This document shows positions 53,300 through 64,000 of a DNA stretch of 64,000 bases, piece after piece. Within the stretch, counting starts at the first letter, position 1. Every line of letters begins with the position of its first letter. Source of the DNA: Bryopsis sp. KO-2023. Taxonomy: Eukaryota > Chlorophyta > Ulvophyceae > Bryopsidales > Bryopsidaceae. Location of the stretch: positions 1,426,001 through 1,490,000 of the forward strand of contig BSYQ01000005.1 in NCBI GenBank assembly GCA_030272585.1, given 5' to 3'. The notes beneath the pieces were generated by a model that had not been told where the DNA came from, ran no database searches, and saw only the letters and a list, made by a program, of their open reading frames with translations. The position numbers and the translations under genes were made by a program.

Positions 53300-53685
53300 A
53301 TGAAGAAACTTTGGCAGTCCAGCAACATCCAGACATCGTTCCGCGACACCGTTTCGGGGTTTTCGGATAGCGCCGCGCGATACGTTAAACAAAACGCACT
53401 CTTTACACAGGGCAAGGACAAGGAGGAGCAACAGTTTCTGAGGCAGGTCGAAGAATATCGGGGATGTCGGGAGATCGTGTGGCTTTTTCACATCAAATCG
53501 AGCAGAAATTCTCAACAGCGAAAAGAAACTGCCTGGGCTTCTGCACATGTGAAATTGATTGATCGATTGAAAACAAAGCAAAAATCGGATGGAGCACAGG
53601 ACCCTCGAAATCAACATTTTTCAACCTCAATGCATCCCTTTTCTCAGAAGGTCGATCAGATGGCAGCCAGAAAACAGTTGCCCTA

Positions 53686-53727
<42 letters not shown>

Positions 53728-56700
53728 ATCTATTTATTTTTATTCTTCATTTCCGATTCGGGAAAAATTGCGGAAGGTAATAAGAAGATAATAAGAATAA
53801 GAAGAATATTACTTAGTGAGTAATTGAGTCTGACAGGTCATCGATTGGGGTTGTTTTGAAGGCTTCCTTTGGACAGCGCACGGAAGTTGAGGTGGTACGA
53901 TAAGGGCGACGTGAATCAACTGGTGAAAGTGCATGCAAGGGAACGGCAAGATCTGGAGGATGTTAATGATGCGCTCCGAGATGTAAGCCACAGCCCCCCC
54001 CCTCCTCCCCACCCAGTGTTTTTTTTGAAAATAACGCATTGTGTGCCAATGATATTCCTCCTTGTTGCTTGTGCATGGGCGGTTTTCTTCCAATTAAAAA
54101 AAAAAAAAACGAAAGGAGAGGAGAGGAGAGTGCTTTTGTAGCAGAATTATTATTATACGATGCTTCAACCAACAGTGTTTGTTTCTTTGGAAAAGTCAGT
54201 TAAGCAGGGTGTGTTTTTTCCCCCCTTCCCACACCCAGGCCCCCAACAAAATCAAAAAACGGAAAAACTTGGAAAAAAACGACAAAATAAGCAGCGATGA
54301 GTTTGTGGTGATAGTGGTCCTCTACAATTTTTTTAAATGAATAAATCTCCTTTTTTCCCCTATTTATGCTACAGATCTTGGTCGAATCTGGCCTGCCACG
54401 TGAAAAAGTGGATATAGAGGTTTTGCACAAGCTGAGCCAAATCGACAGTGAAAGGGCAAGCGAAGATGGGGTCAAGGCGGTCCTTTTCGTTTCGTTGAAC
54501 GATGAGTTGGATGCCCTGAAAGGAAGATGCGCTGCCCTGGAAAATCGACTTGATCGGGAAGCCTGGTGGGTTATAAATATACAAAAGGAGGTGAAACGGT
54601 TGTGCTTTGAAATAGATATATATTGGACGAGGAGGGGAGGGGGGGAGGGATAGATGTATATAAGTATATATCCTAGATCATCTCATCAATTGATCTGTTG
54701 AGAAGACAGACAGACTGGAAGTCATTTTTTTCTTCCCTAATTCGAGTACGCAGAAAAAAAAAAACTGGAAAAAAACTGGAAAAAAAAAGAAAAAATGGCG
54801 TGGAAACTGATAGCATGAATGTAAGCTGGCTGCTGTTTAACTGAGTGATTCTGGGGTGTCCCCTCCCCGCCCGCCCCCCCCCCCCCCCCAACAGATCGTT
54901 TCATTACGAAAAATCCTGTGCATTCCACCATCTCTGAAGTTGCTTTTTGCTGCGATGCATGCAGCAGTCCAAGTTTTGGCCAAGATTTGGTCAAGCTGAA
55001 TTTGAATGTAGAGGGAGGGCGTGTGCATGTGGAGCTGATGTTCGAGCAGAAGCCTCGTAGCAACACAAAAACTGTTGTTGATTTTGAAAACTTTGAAGAA
55101 GCTGCCGAGAAATTGATATCTTCTCTGCAAGAGGAAACCTCCAAGTGAGGCTTCCAAGCAACACACTCGAAAAGGCACTAGGAGGGTTCATCCAAAGTGT
55201 TTTTATTTTTAATTTAATTTGATTTTTTTAAGGGGTGTGTGTGGGGGGGGAGGGGGGAGTCGGGACTGTTGAGTTTTTTTTTTTTTCCCTTCGAAATTTT
55301 GAGTATGTAGTTCCATCTGTTTTTTTAGATTTATGAGATTTTTTGAAAAAGAAATGAAGGTTGAATTTCAGTTCTTGTGTGCATGTGTGTGTGCTTTTTT
55401 GAAATTTTGATGGGTTTATTGTGGAAATCTTGCAGATCTGCAGAAGAGGATGGAAACGGCGAAGTTTCTGAAAGAATTCAAGACCTTACGAGGCAGGTGG
55501 GGGGGCTGTCCTGTCGAAAAAAAATACGAACAAAATATCCTTTAAAAATAGAAAATCTTGCTTTTTTTCTGAAGTATATCCAGTGGAGCCTTCCACTATT
55601 TCCAGCTTTTTTTTTAAAGCAAGATTTTCCAAAGAAAGCCGCTTTTGAACGGCGAAGAAATGATTGACCCAACACCGAAGCAGGGTTTTTTTAAATTTTA
55701 AAGTGCAACAAAAATAGGCAAGCTATTATTTCTTCTATTTTGATTTTTTTTTGCCGTCCTGGTGGAAGATGTTGCGATGATTCCACTTTTTCTGGTTCTT
55801 TTTTATCTCACTTTTTGTGGAAAGGAAAATACAGGCAGTCAACCTATTGGGAAAATTTCCAAGGCTTAATATTTTCCCTTCTCTTTTTTTTTGTCCCCCT
55901 GATGTATAACTTTCATTTTAGTTAAAATAATAGACTTAAAGAAAAATAATAAATATTTTATTTTTTTCTGGATGGTGGATATATTCGTTGAATGAAGTGC
56001 TGTTGTGAATGTCGTGCAGCTGGTGGAAATTTCGACCTCCCTGAAATCAACAGAGGAGCTCCGGGACAGCCTGGAAGCAGCCCGCAAAGAAAACAGCAGA
56101 CTAGAAACGGCCTGCAAAGAAATGAGGTAAAAAAATTAACCCAAGAAAAAAAAAAGCAAAACAGAGCTCAAATGCAAACATCACCCGAAAACGCATTTCC
56201 ATAAACAGGCTGCACTCGACCCTTTTGGTCGTGTGTAGAACAATTTCACTGCAAAAAATGTTCCTTTTTTTTGTTTTTTTTCAAATTTATTCACATCTCA
56301 GATCCGATTTGAAGTCCAAAACAAACATCGGATGAAGGGGCATCTTTTTGGACCAGTTCGAGGCAAAAGGATGGCCGTGCGCATCAGGAGCCCTCCGAAT
56401 TGCTGGCGAAAGCTCAGGATATGTGTGCCGCTGCGGAAGAGAGGGCCAGATCATCCCAACGACGGGCGGAGCGTGCGGAACTCAGGGCCACCAAAGCCGA
56501 ACACTCCGAAAGGGAAGCTCGACGGGATGTGCAGGATGCTTTCACTTTGCTGGAAGAGGCGGGGGCACAGAGCAAACTGAAAGGGGAACAGGAGCAGGTG
56601 TGATATATATATATATATATATATATGTCTTTTTTTCTTTTTTTTTTTAGAGCATTACTTGAAAAAAAATAAAAAAATATCAGAGTGTTCGATTATATGA

Positions 56701-59479
56701 GGGAATGTGCAGAAGCGTTGAAGCTGGGTTGATCACTGGCTGTTGCAATTTCCCGATTGTTTTGAAAATGTTGGCAGGCTGCTGAAAGTGAGTGCAAGCG
56801 GTTGGAAGCTTTGGTCGCAAGTTTTGAAACGGAGCGGGCGGAGCAAGTGTTGAGGTCGCAACACTATGAATCTAGATTGGCTGACCTTTCAACACAGGTG
56901 CGTTCTTTTTCGCTTTTTTTTCTGACAGATGAGCAGCTGCGTGGCCTAGATCCATATCCATGCGTTCTGTTTTTATCCTTGGAGTTGGTTTGTGCAATAT
57001 TAGGCATATCAATGATGCCAAAACGTTGCGTTTTTTTTGTTTCTTTTTTTAAGAACTGGCATGGTTCGATTTCGACATTCACCAAATGATGTGCGGCATT
57101 TTCATTTGGATCTTTGAATTGGATGCTTTGCCCTGTTGCTGGTTCAGTTATTTTGACGCCAAAATATGTGGGGTTTTTTGGAGTTCAGTTGGAGGAAGCA
57201 CAGGAGGGGCTATCCGAAAGGGACGAACTCGCTTTTCGTGTAACCACCCTGGAGGAAACAAATCGAGATTTAAAATCTGCTGCAGAAATGAGCGATCACT
57301 ACAGGTGCAGTAGTTGAAGCAATATAATAATATATAATAATATAAAAAATTTCCAGTCACTTGGGCAAAACTTCTTCCTTTTTTGAATGGGCTAGAATCA
57401 GGGTGGACAACCCTAGCATTAATTTTTTTGCGGAAAGGATCCTCAACCCTGAAATCAATGAGCCGAGTACCGGGGTTTTTATTTTATTTTATATATTATT
57501 AAAATCGCCTCTTTTTTTTTAAAGTCGGTTTGTTTCGTCAGGCAGCTCGTGAGGGAACTCGAACAATCGGGGTCCAAATCTGAGGAAAATTTGATATCTA
57601 CTGCAAGAACTGTCACATTGATGGAAAAGAAACTGAAGGCATCGGAGTCAGACTCCAGACGATTTAAGGTGGCATCGGAAAAAAACAACCCTGCATTAAC
57701 CAACAGAAAAAAAGTGCCTTTTTTTGGGGGGGGGGGGGGATTGCAGTTGAAATATTGAATTAAGGATGTCCAGTGAAATTTGGTTTTTTAACTGAAGAAA
57801 ATGGATCTGTACTTTCCCAGGCCAAAGCAGATAGTCTGGAGGAGAAATACAGAAAGTTGCAAGAATCTGTGGATGCCGAGGTTACCTCCAGGATGGAGGC
57901 CGCCTCTGCCGATGAATCTAGGTTTGTTCGAACGGTTAGATTCAGAGTGCTGTGGCATGCTATTTTTTTTTTGTCTGCAGCAAAAGAATAGCACACAGGA
58001 ATCCCCTATTAGCCAGTACTCGAGGTTGAAAACTAAACAGAAAAGAAAAGCCGTCATATTCTGATTGGGGGTGGAGGATGCGCCATTTGGTTTGGCACTG
58101 GAACTCTACGAAACGAACTTTGTTTCTGGAGAAAAAGACATTTAAAACAAGTTTTCATTTGATTGATTTTAATGCCAAACCTAGCTGTAGGCTGCAACAA
58201 ACAGTAAGATGCGTGAGTGTAAACTTCAGTTCGCAAAAGAAAAGGAAAAAAAAAAAAAAGAGGGTGCAAAAACGTTACTTTGGACCGGTGCAAGAAATAG
58301 CAACAGGAAAAAAGAAGAGCCTCTGTCGTTCCCCAATTCACGTTTGTATTTTTTTTTTTCGTTAAATAAAAAATGTTTTTTTGGAATGCTTCAGATCGCC
58401 TGGGGCGGCCCAAGATGAATTGGACAAGCTTCAAGAAAAGTTACGAAGCCAATGGGAAGCCCTTGAAGCTGCACAATGCAAAACTGAGGAAGTCCGTGCT
58501 GACTACACTCAACTCCTGAAAGAAAAGGTTGGTTTTGTGGTGTCGGTCGACTATCCAGCCAACAGATATGAGTGAAATTCAGCGTCTTTTGTTCATTTTT
58601 TCCATTCGGGAATTTGAAGATCTGTGGAAAAAACATGCCTCAGGGGGTGGGAGGAGGGGAGGGTGCTTTTCCAGCTAGCAGGGAAAATTTCATTCCGTTT
58701 TTTTTTGCTTCTGGGGGTGGGGGTTTCAGCCAAAGGGTCCATGTTTTCTCGGTTTGATATTTTCCTTGCTTGGATGTTTTGGCAGGAGGATCTGTTCGTT
58801 CGGGTATGTGAGTTAGAGGAAAGGGTGGCTTTCGGGGACCGAGAAAAAACATCGTTGGTTTCCCAAGTCAATAAACAGTTGGCTGCATGCCGGAAGGAGC
58901 TAGCGGAATCCAGGCTGGTGGTTTCGGAACTGGAAAGCGAACGCCACGATATTCTCAAAAGTCTGAAAACGCAAACCTCAAGGTCTTCGTACGGTGAGCC
59001 TCGAGAATGGCATCTTTTTCATAACTGGTGCCAAAAATCGAAAGGAACTTTTTTTCTTCCAGTGAATTTTTGCTGTGGTGAGTTCCCAACTCTGTACAAG
59101 CCAAGCTCAATTTTCTCACCTTCTAACCACCGCTTTCTGAAGACGAGTGTTTTTTTGTTTTGTTTTTTGTTTCTCAGGTGCTCTCATGGATTCTCGAGGA
59201 AGCGGGAGCTTTCACGATGTCAGTCATGGGAACGGTGACTTGAAAAGGGCCGAGCTGACTGGCATCGACACCCTATACCTGAAAAACGTTCTGTTCAAAT
59301 TCATCGAAGTGACTGCTCAGGGCAAGACGAAGGAAAGGGATGCTCTCCTCCCTGCCGTTGCCACCGTTCTTGAGGCCTCCCCCCAAGAGTTCAAAGCTTT
59401 GAAAGCTGCCCTAGGAATGGCATCAGCAGATTCCAAGCCGTCCATCCTCTCCATGCAGTTTTGGGGGAACAAGAAATAA
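53300..59479 (+). CDS. GRIP-domain golgin (long coiled-coil Golgi tether)
   Basis: Proposed exons: first exon from about 53300 (MKKLWQSSNIQTSF..., 3' edge unresolved), 53877-53982, 54375-54565, 54965-55144, 55436-55496, 56020-56126, 56315-56597, 56778-56897, 57189-57304, 57542-57668, 57821-57921, 58395-58527, 58786-58993, 59178-59479 (TAA). From the second exon onward the phases join. Most of the protein is charged coiled coil (LRDSLEAARKENSRLETAC, RAERAELRATKAEHSE, LVRELEQSGSKSEENLI). The last exon encodes a GRIP domain, DTLYLKNVLFKFIE then LLPAVATVLEASPQEFKAL, including the conserved Tyr that contacts Arl1-GTP on trans-Golgi membranes. Expected role: peripheral tether at the trans-Golgi, as plant GRIP and animal golgin-97/245. 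The first-exon donor has no good phase match to the second exon, so the N-terminus may be wrong. Confidence 0.85.
53692..53723. repeat. 32-base G run in the golgin gene
   Basis: An uninterrupted G run between the putative first and second golgin exons, on the coding strand. It should form stacked G-quadruplexes if single-stranded. Confidence 0.85.
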
Positions 59480-60299
59480 GGAAGCAGCCAAATGGCATCT
59501 CCATAGATTTTGTGTTTGTGTGTTTATACGGGTGTGTTTTCTTTCTCCTCTTGCCCCCCCCCCCTTTTGAACTACAGTCGAGGTGATTTGCCAGGTCATT
59601 TCTGTTTGGAGGATCAAAAGGTTTCGTTTTTTTATTTCTGGGGTGTTTTTCGAGATCGGTTGGGGACACAATAAAAAAAATCAGGAATGGGGGAAAACAA
59701 AATTGAAAACGTTGGCTAGATAGAGCGAGCGAAAAAGAAAGAAAAGGAACAGAAGGAGCGAACAAGGGCATGGGCAGGAGATTTTGTTTTGATTTTGTTT
59801 AATTTTGGTTTCGGTTTCGGTTTGATCGGATGGGTTCGGTCATGATTTCTTTCATCTTTTTTTTTTTTGGTTTTGAAATTCCCAGAATTCTCTGTGGGCA
59901 AATCTTTACTAAATTTACCTGAGTTCGTTCCTGGGAGGATGTTTTGGGCAGCTGTTGATTTTCAAACTGAAGACGGTGGGAAGCATTACATTGTTTCAAA
60001 AATAACAATAATATCGCAAGCGTTTTCATCATGAGTTGAAATGAATCCAGCAACCGCCCTTCAAGGAAAATAAGCATCCAAAACTCAATCAATGCACATG
60101 GTTTATTATATTACCACAGTGGAGAAAATCCCTCTGGAACGAACCCTCAGGTTTCTGTCAGTGAAACAAAAGCCCAATATCGATTTCACTCCTCAAATTC
60201 TTAATTTTCCACGTGGAAATGCCACGTGGAGATATATTCCCTGGACACCCTTCCTCTTCCAGTGAACTAATCCTGCTTGGCCTTAGCTCTTCCCCAAAC
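59480..60299. other. 3' UTR of the golgin gene and intergenic DNA
   Basis: Ordinary AT-rich sequence with a C run near 59556-59566 and a (GGTTTC)-like patch near 59806-59822. No gene recognised. The inverted duplication begins at about 60300. Confidence 0.5.
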
Positions 60300-63200
60300 G
60301 ATCTATAATTCTTGGGCTGGTCGATTCCAACGCTGACAAAAAACAAACAAACGCACAACTGAATAGCCAATTGTTATTTTCCGGTGGCAGAGTTTTCCCC
60401 CAAACACCAGAATGCAGTGCCAACGTTTCGTCGCGACACCCGGTGCCCGGGTGCATCCCATAGGGAGGACAAGTTTCGGAAGAGTTCCGAGACCTCGATG
60501 GCTTGCTGGAGCGAGTGCTGGTGGGTCGTGGTTGAATCTGGACGTCACTCTCCGTCACGGAAAGGGCGGTGCGCGCGTTTGAGCGTTTTTTTTTTTTGGT
60601 TCAGAGGGGCGTTGGGGGCGGGGGGGAGTTGCTGTTCGTGGCTGGTGTTGGTGGATTGTTGCCATTTTGGTGGATGAATGGATGTTTGTACTCCCAATTA
60701 AAGGAATTGTGGACGATTGGTTGCAATATTACAGTAGTTTTTTGCCAGGCCAATTTCTTGTTGGATGATCTGGTAGTAGTCCCAATAGTTCTACAATTTC
60801 CCCCCTTCCCTTTTTTTTTCCTGATGCTTTGGAGGGGGGAGGGCTTCTGGGTCTGGAATGACAGACGCAGAAGCTGTACTTCCAGCGTACTTTCTCTTTT
60901 TCTTTTCATTTCTTTTCTTTTCAATTTTTTTTTTTTTTTTTGGGGGGGGGGGTGATGGTAAAAAGTAGCTTCCATACCGATCTCATAATTGTTTCGTAAA
61001 CAAAATAAATAAAAAAATTCAAACACCGGCTTCCGAATAGTGAGGTTGACAGGTACAAGAATGAACGGTTTTTGGCATTATATTTTAAAACAATTTTTTC
61101 CTGTTCTCTATTTCTGTAGACACAGCCGAAGAAGCCCCCATCGGCGAAAATGTTTCCAGGTCTTTGGAGAGCCTTTCCAGGAATAAGGTCAACGGAAACG
61201 GAAATGGAGCCGAAAATGGGACCGAGATTGGAAAACCTCGAATCACTGTGTTGGGCAATGCAGTACCCACTCAGGAGTCGTTGAATGATCTATTGACAAC
61301 CGGTAATATCTGTTACTCAGGCAAACAAAAATATAATATGGGGAAACCAGCTTGTGTGTTTTCGGGGATGTGCAGCATCCTGTTCAACCTATTCTGCTTT
61401 TCGTTGGGAAAAGAAAAAATGAAAAAACTGTGTGATCGTGAATCTCCCGGCAGCAACAGAAATTGTTGCATGCATGTTTCTCAACCCTGTTTTTTTTCTC
61501 CCGTCCTTTCTTTCCACAGATTCAGGACCGAGGTTCGACAGGCCTTACGTTGCCGATTCCCCGGCAGATATTAAAACCAGCGAACTTCCTGTTATGCTGT
61601 ACTTGCCTGGGGAAGACGGCACCGGGCTGACAGCTTCCAGGCAGTTTCCTTCTCTAGTGCAGCGTTTCGATTTCGAAGCAATGACGATTCCTGCCGCCGA
61701 CCGAACAGACTTTGATGGCCTTGTGAAGATTGTCAAGGTTGGAGGATCCTCGTTTCTTTCATTAAAAAAAAAGGGAAAAAAGAAAAGATATGGTGTGTTT
61801 ACTCAAGAAAAAATAGTAACTGTAAGGATGCAAATGGTGCCATTTTCACTGGAAATAAGAATTATACAAAATATTATCTATGCATATGCATAGATATCTT
61901 CTGTTTACTCATCCCTGTTTGCACTTTTTCCTCTTTTTCCTCTGTTTCCTCTTTTATTTCCAAAGAAAAAGGGAAAGGGGGTCTAGCACACCATGGAATT
62001 CTCGAAGAGAGTGGAAACCATTGCTGTGTGCTTTTTGTGGTGGTAGGAATATCTTAAAAACAGCCTCCATCCACGAGCGGAAGGACGGCCTGTCTATCTT
62101 CTTGGCGAATCGTTCGGGGGGTTGCTAGCTTTGGTGGTGGCGGCCGAGTGCAAGTAAGAAAAAACGAGAGAACCAAAAATGGGGATATGTTTTGCCACAC
62201 ACATACGAATGAAATTAGCCCATGAATCGTGCTTAGCGACAATATTTCTCGGGTGTCTTTTTTTCCTGAAGATGATTGCTTTTGCCATTTTCGTCGATTT
62301 TTTTCTTGCAGAGATTTGGTGGACAGAGTCGTTTTGGTGAACCCTGCAACCAGCTATAAAGACTCTTTTCTGCCAGTCATTGCACCGCTCCTGCCTCAGC
62401 TCCCGAACGAGGTCTATTCTTTGTTGCCTTTCGCAATTGCACCCATTGTCGGCAATCCTATCCAGCTTCTGCTCAGAAACGTGGACCTGTCAGCTCCACC
62501 TGATGTGTTGGTTGGGCAGTTTCTCGAGGTGGGGGCTTGATTCATACTGTTTTTCTTTTCCGCCTGATCGTATGCACGGGCGATTGAGCGATGGGAGGCG
62601 CTGAGGACTGATTCATTTCTTTTGTGTGTTCTAGACGGCTGGTCAAATGTTTGGCACCCTCGACTTTCTCGGGGATTTGTTCGACCGGGACCTACTCCAA
62701 TGGAGGTTGACTTTGATGCAACAGGGTGTGGAGCGTTTCGACAAAATTATCTTGGATGTGAGTGTACTCCCCCCCCCCCCGCAAACAAAAAAAAGGGATA
62801 AAACTGCTCGTTAAATAACAAACCGGCGATTGCTCTTCTCCGTCTTGAAATTTCCTCACTGCTTTGGAAACAAAAATGGTCAGGTTATGGATTGTAAAGG
62901 CATTCCTATTACTAATTCTGACATGGACCTGACATCCCTTGTTGAAAAAAAAACAACAGGTTCAGCAACGGTGCCTGGTGATTGGTGGGGAAGAGGACTG
63001 GCTGCTGCCATCGGCAAAAGAAGCAGACCGTCTGGAGAAATCCCTCCCCAGGGGTCGAAAAATTCTCTTGCCTCAGCGCAGCCATGTCCTTTTGCAAGAG
63101 GCCGGAATCGATCTCATAAAAATCATGAAGGTGAAAAAAAAATATAAAAAAAATATCAAGGGGAGTGAAGGGGGAAAAAAAAGGGCAGATATTAATAGTA

Positions 63201-64000
63201 AAACAATAAAATAAGCAAATAATAATTAATTAATGATAAGAGAATAACAACATGCGTTTCTCTTCAATGAAAACAATGTTACTGATTTTTAAAAAGCATT
63301 CAGATCTCTACATAGACATACATAAAATACATATGAGAGTGTCTAGAGACGCGAACCATCTTTATTATGGAATCATGCAGGCCTTATTGAAGTTTTCATT
63401 CTCTGTCTGACATCGGTACATTCCAACTCTTTTCAAAAAACCAGGAAGAGGGCTTCTATGTCACGGAGCGAGTGCTGTCTTGCCCCCCAAAACCTGGCAA
63501 GAAGAGAAACATGATCAACAATTTCGGATCGGCAAAGGGTCCCATCGAGTTGCCCACCAAAATCGAATTGAGCAAAGCTTATGAAGCTTTCCAAAACATC
63601 AGGCAGCCCGTCAGTCCAGTCTACTATTCCACTGCGGCGGACGGAACGTGAGTGTGGTGATGACCCTGTATGTTTTTTTTTTAATTATGGTTGGATTTGC
63701 AGGGCACCATTCCAGGCCTTTAGTTCTAGTTTTTTGTAGTTTTTTAGGGATGGCTGTGTGTGTGTGTGTGTTTGGGGGGGGGGGTATAATTATAATAATA
63801 ATAATTATTATTATAATAGTAATGTATTTCACTATTATTCGAAGCTTAAAATAATTGTGGGGTGTGGTCCCCCCCCCTTTTCTAATTTATTGGTAGACAC
63901 ATAAGTTTCAATTTTTGTTTCGTATTGCATGTGGCTGGAAGGGGGGAAAAAAAATGGAAAAAGAATTAAAAGGATTGAGAATGCCCCACTCCTCAGATAA
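60300..64000 (+). repeat. right arm of the inverted duplication carrying acyltransferase gene 2
   Basis: Reverse-orientation copy of the DNA from about 42260 down to about 38290. Exon lengths are kept (218, 107, 217, 123 and 171 bp in both copies) and introns are alignable, with patches close to identical. Confidence 0.85.
60412..64000 (+). CDS. phytyl-ester-synthase-like esterase/acyltransferase, paralogue 2 (3' end outside the window)
   Basis: Exons: 61120-61302, 61520-61737, 62047-62153, 62312-62528, 62635-62757, 62960-63130, 63445-63647, then the gene leaves the window before its acyltransferase half. A likely first exon starts at the ATG 60412 (MQCQRFVATPGARVHP..., Arg/Ala/Ser-rich, plastid-transit-like), parallel to the one at 42133 in paralogue 1. 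The visible part is the alpha/beta-hydrolase half with the same triad: Ser in GESFGG, Asp in GEEDWLLPS, His in QRSHVLLQE. Differences from paralogue 1: a shorter Asn/Gly-rich stretch in the 61120 exon, one codon less in the 63445 exon, and scattered substitutions (for example LSKAYEAFQNIRQP in place of LYEELLKPFESVRQP). No stop or broken splice site is seen, so both genes look functional. Role as for paralogue 1. Confidence 0.88.

Noticed and set aside
54895-54964. Fourth golgin exon starting at 54895
   Set aside because: Its phase does not match any donor of the previous exon; the acceptor before 54965 joins the 54565 donor in frame.

Overview
This window is nuclear DNA from a eukaryote, probably a photosynthetic member of the green lineage. 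Host genes are split by many short introns (about 100-600 bp, GT-AG, T-rich) and lie in low-complexity DNA full of homopolymers. The gene content points to plants and algae: a DCD-domain protein with kelch repeats (DCD is known mainly from land plants and their relatives), two phytyl-ester-synthase-like plastid acyltransferases, an AP2/ERF regulator and a GRIP golgin. A streptophyte alga is my best guess. No rRNA, organellar gene or species marker fixes it.

Layout. 1-10712: a Ty3/gypsy chromovirus (654-10707, 514-bp LTRs, 5-bp target duplication) whose 5' LTR was later split by a complete pogo/Tc1-type DNA transposon (770-3037) at a TA. 12551-18641 (+): DCD-kelch gene in nine exons. 18642-21060: low-complexity DNA. 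About 21373-27705 (+): a two-ORF LINE with a restriction-like endonuclease. Its ORF2 is split by a 1,024-bp GATC-rich terminal-inverted-repeat element (23667-24691) that holds an inverted pair of tRNA-like units. 28876-34117 (-): a second LTR retroelement with two apparently identical 214-bp LTRs but a broken integrase. 35380-42133 (-): phytyl-ester-synthase-like gene 1. 43852-49421 (-): a Patched/RND-type membrane protein in ten exons. 50769-52430 (+): AP2/AT-hook protein. 53300-59479 (+): GRIP-domain golgin. 60412-64000 (+, runs off the end): phytyl-ester-synthase-like gene 2, lying in an inverted duplication of the gene 1 locus.

How the parts relate. The two acyltransferase genes are head-to-head paralogues about 18 kb apart and share introns, phases and even intron sequence. 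Host products would act in separate places: plastid lipid metabolism (acyltransferases), Golgi tethering (GRIP), membrane transport or sterol sensing (RND), transcription (AP2) and stress or cell-death signalling (DCD-kelch). The retroelements show several expression devices: a GGGAAAC -1 frameshift site directly before the gag stop, and in-frame UAG codons between ORFs in the other two. Both LTR elements share a 12-nt primer-binding site. All splice sites were assigned by eye from GT-AG, phase and paralogue comparison. First exons of the golgin and of both acyltransferases are the least certain.
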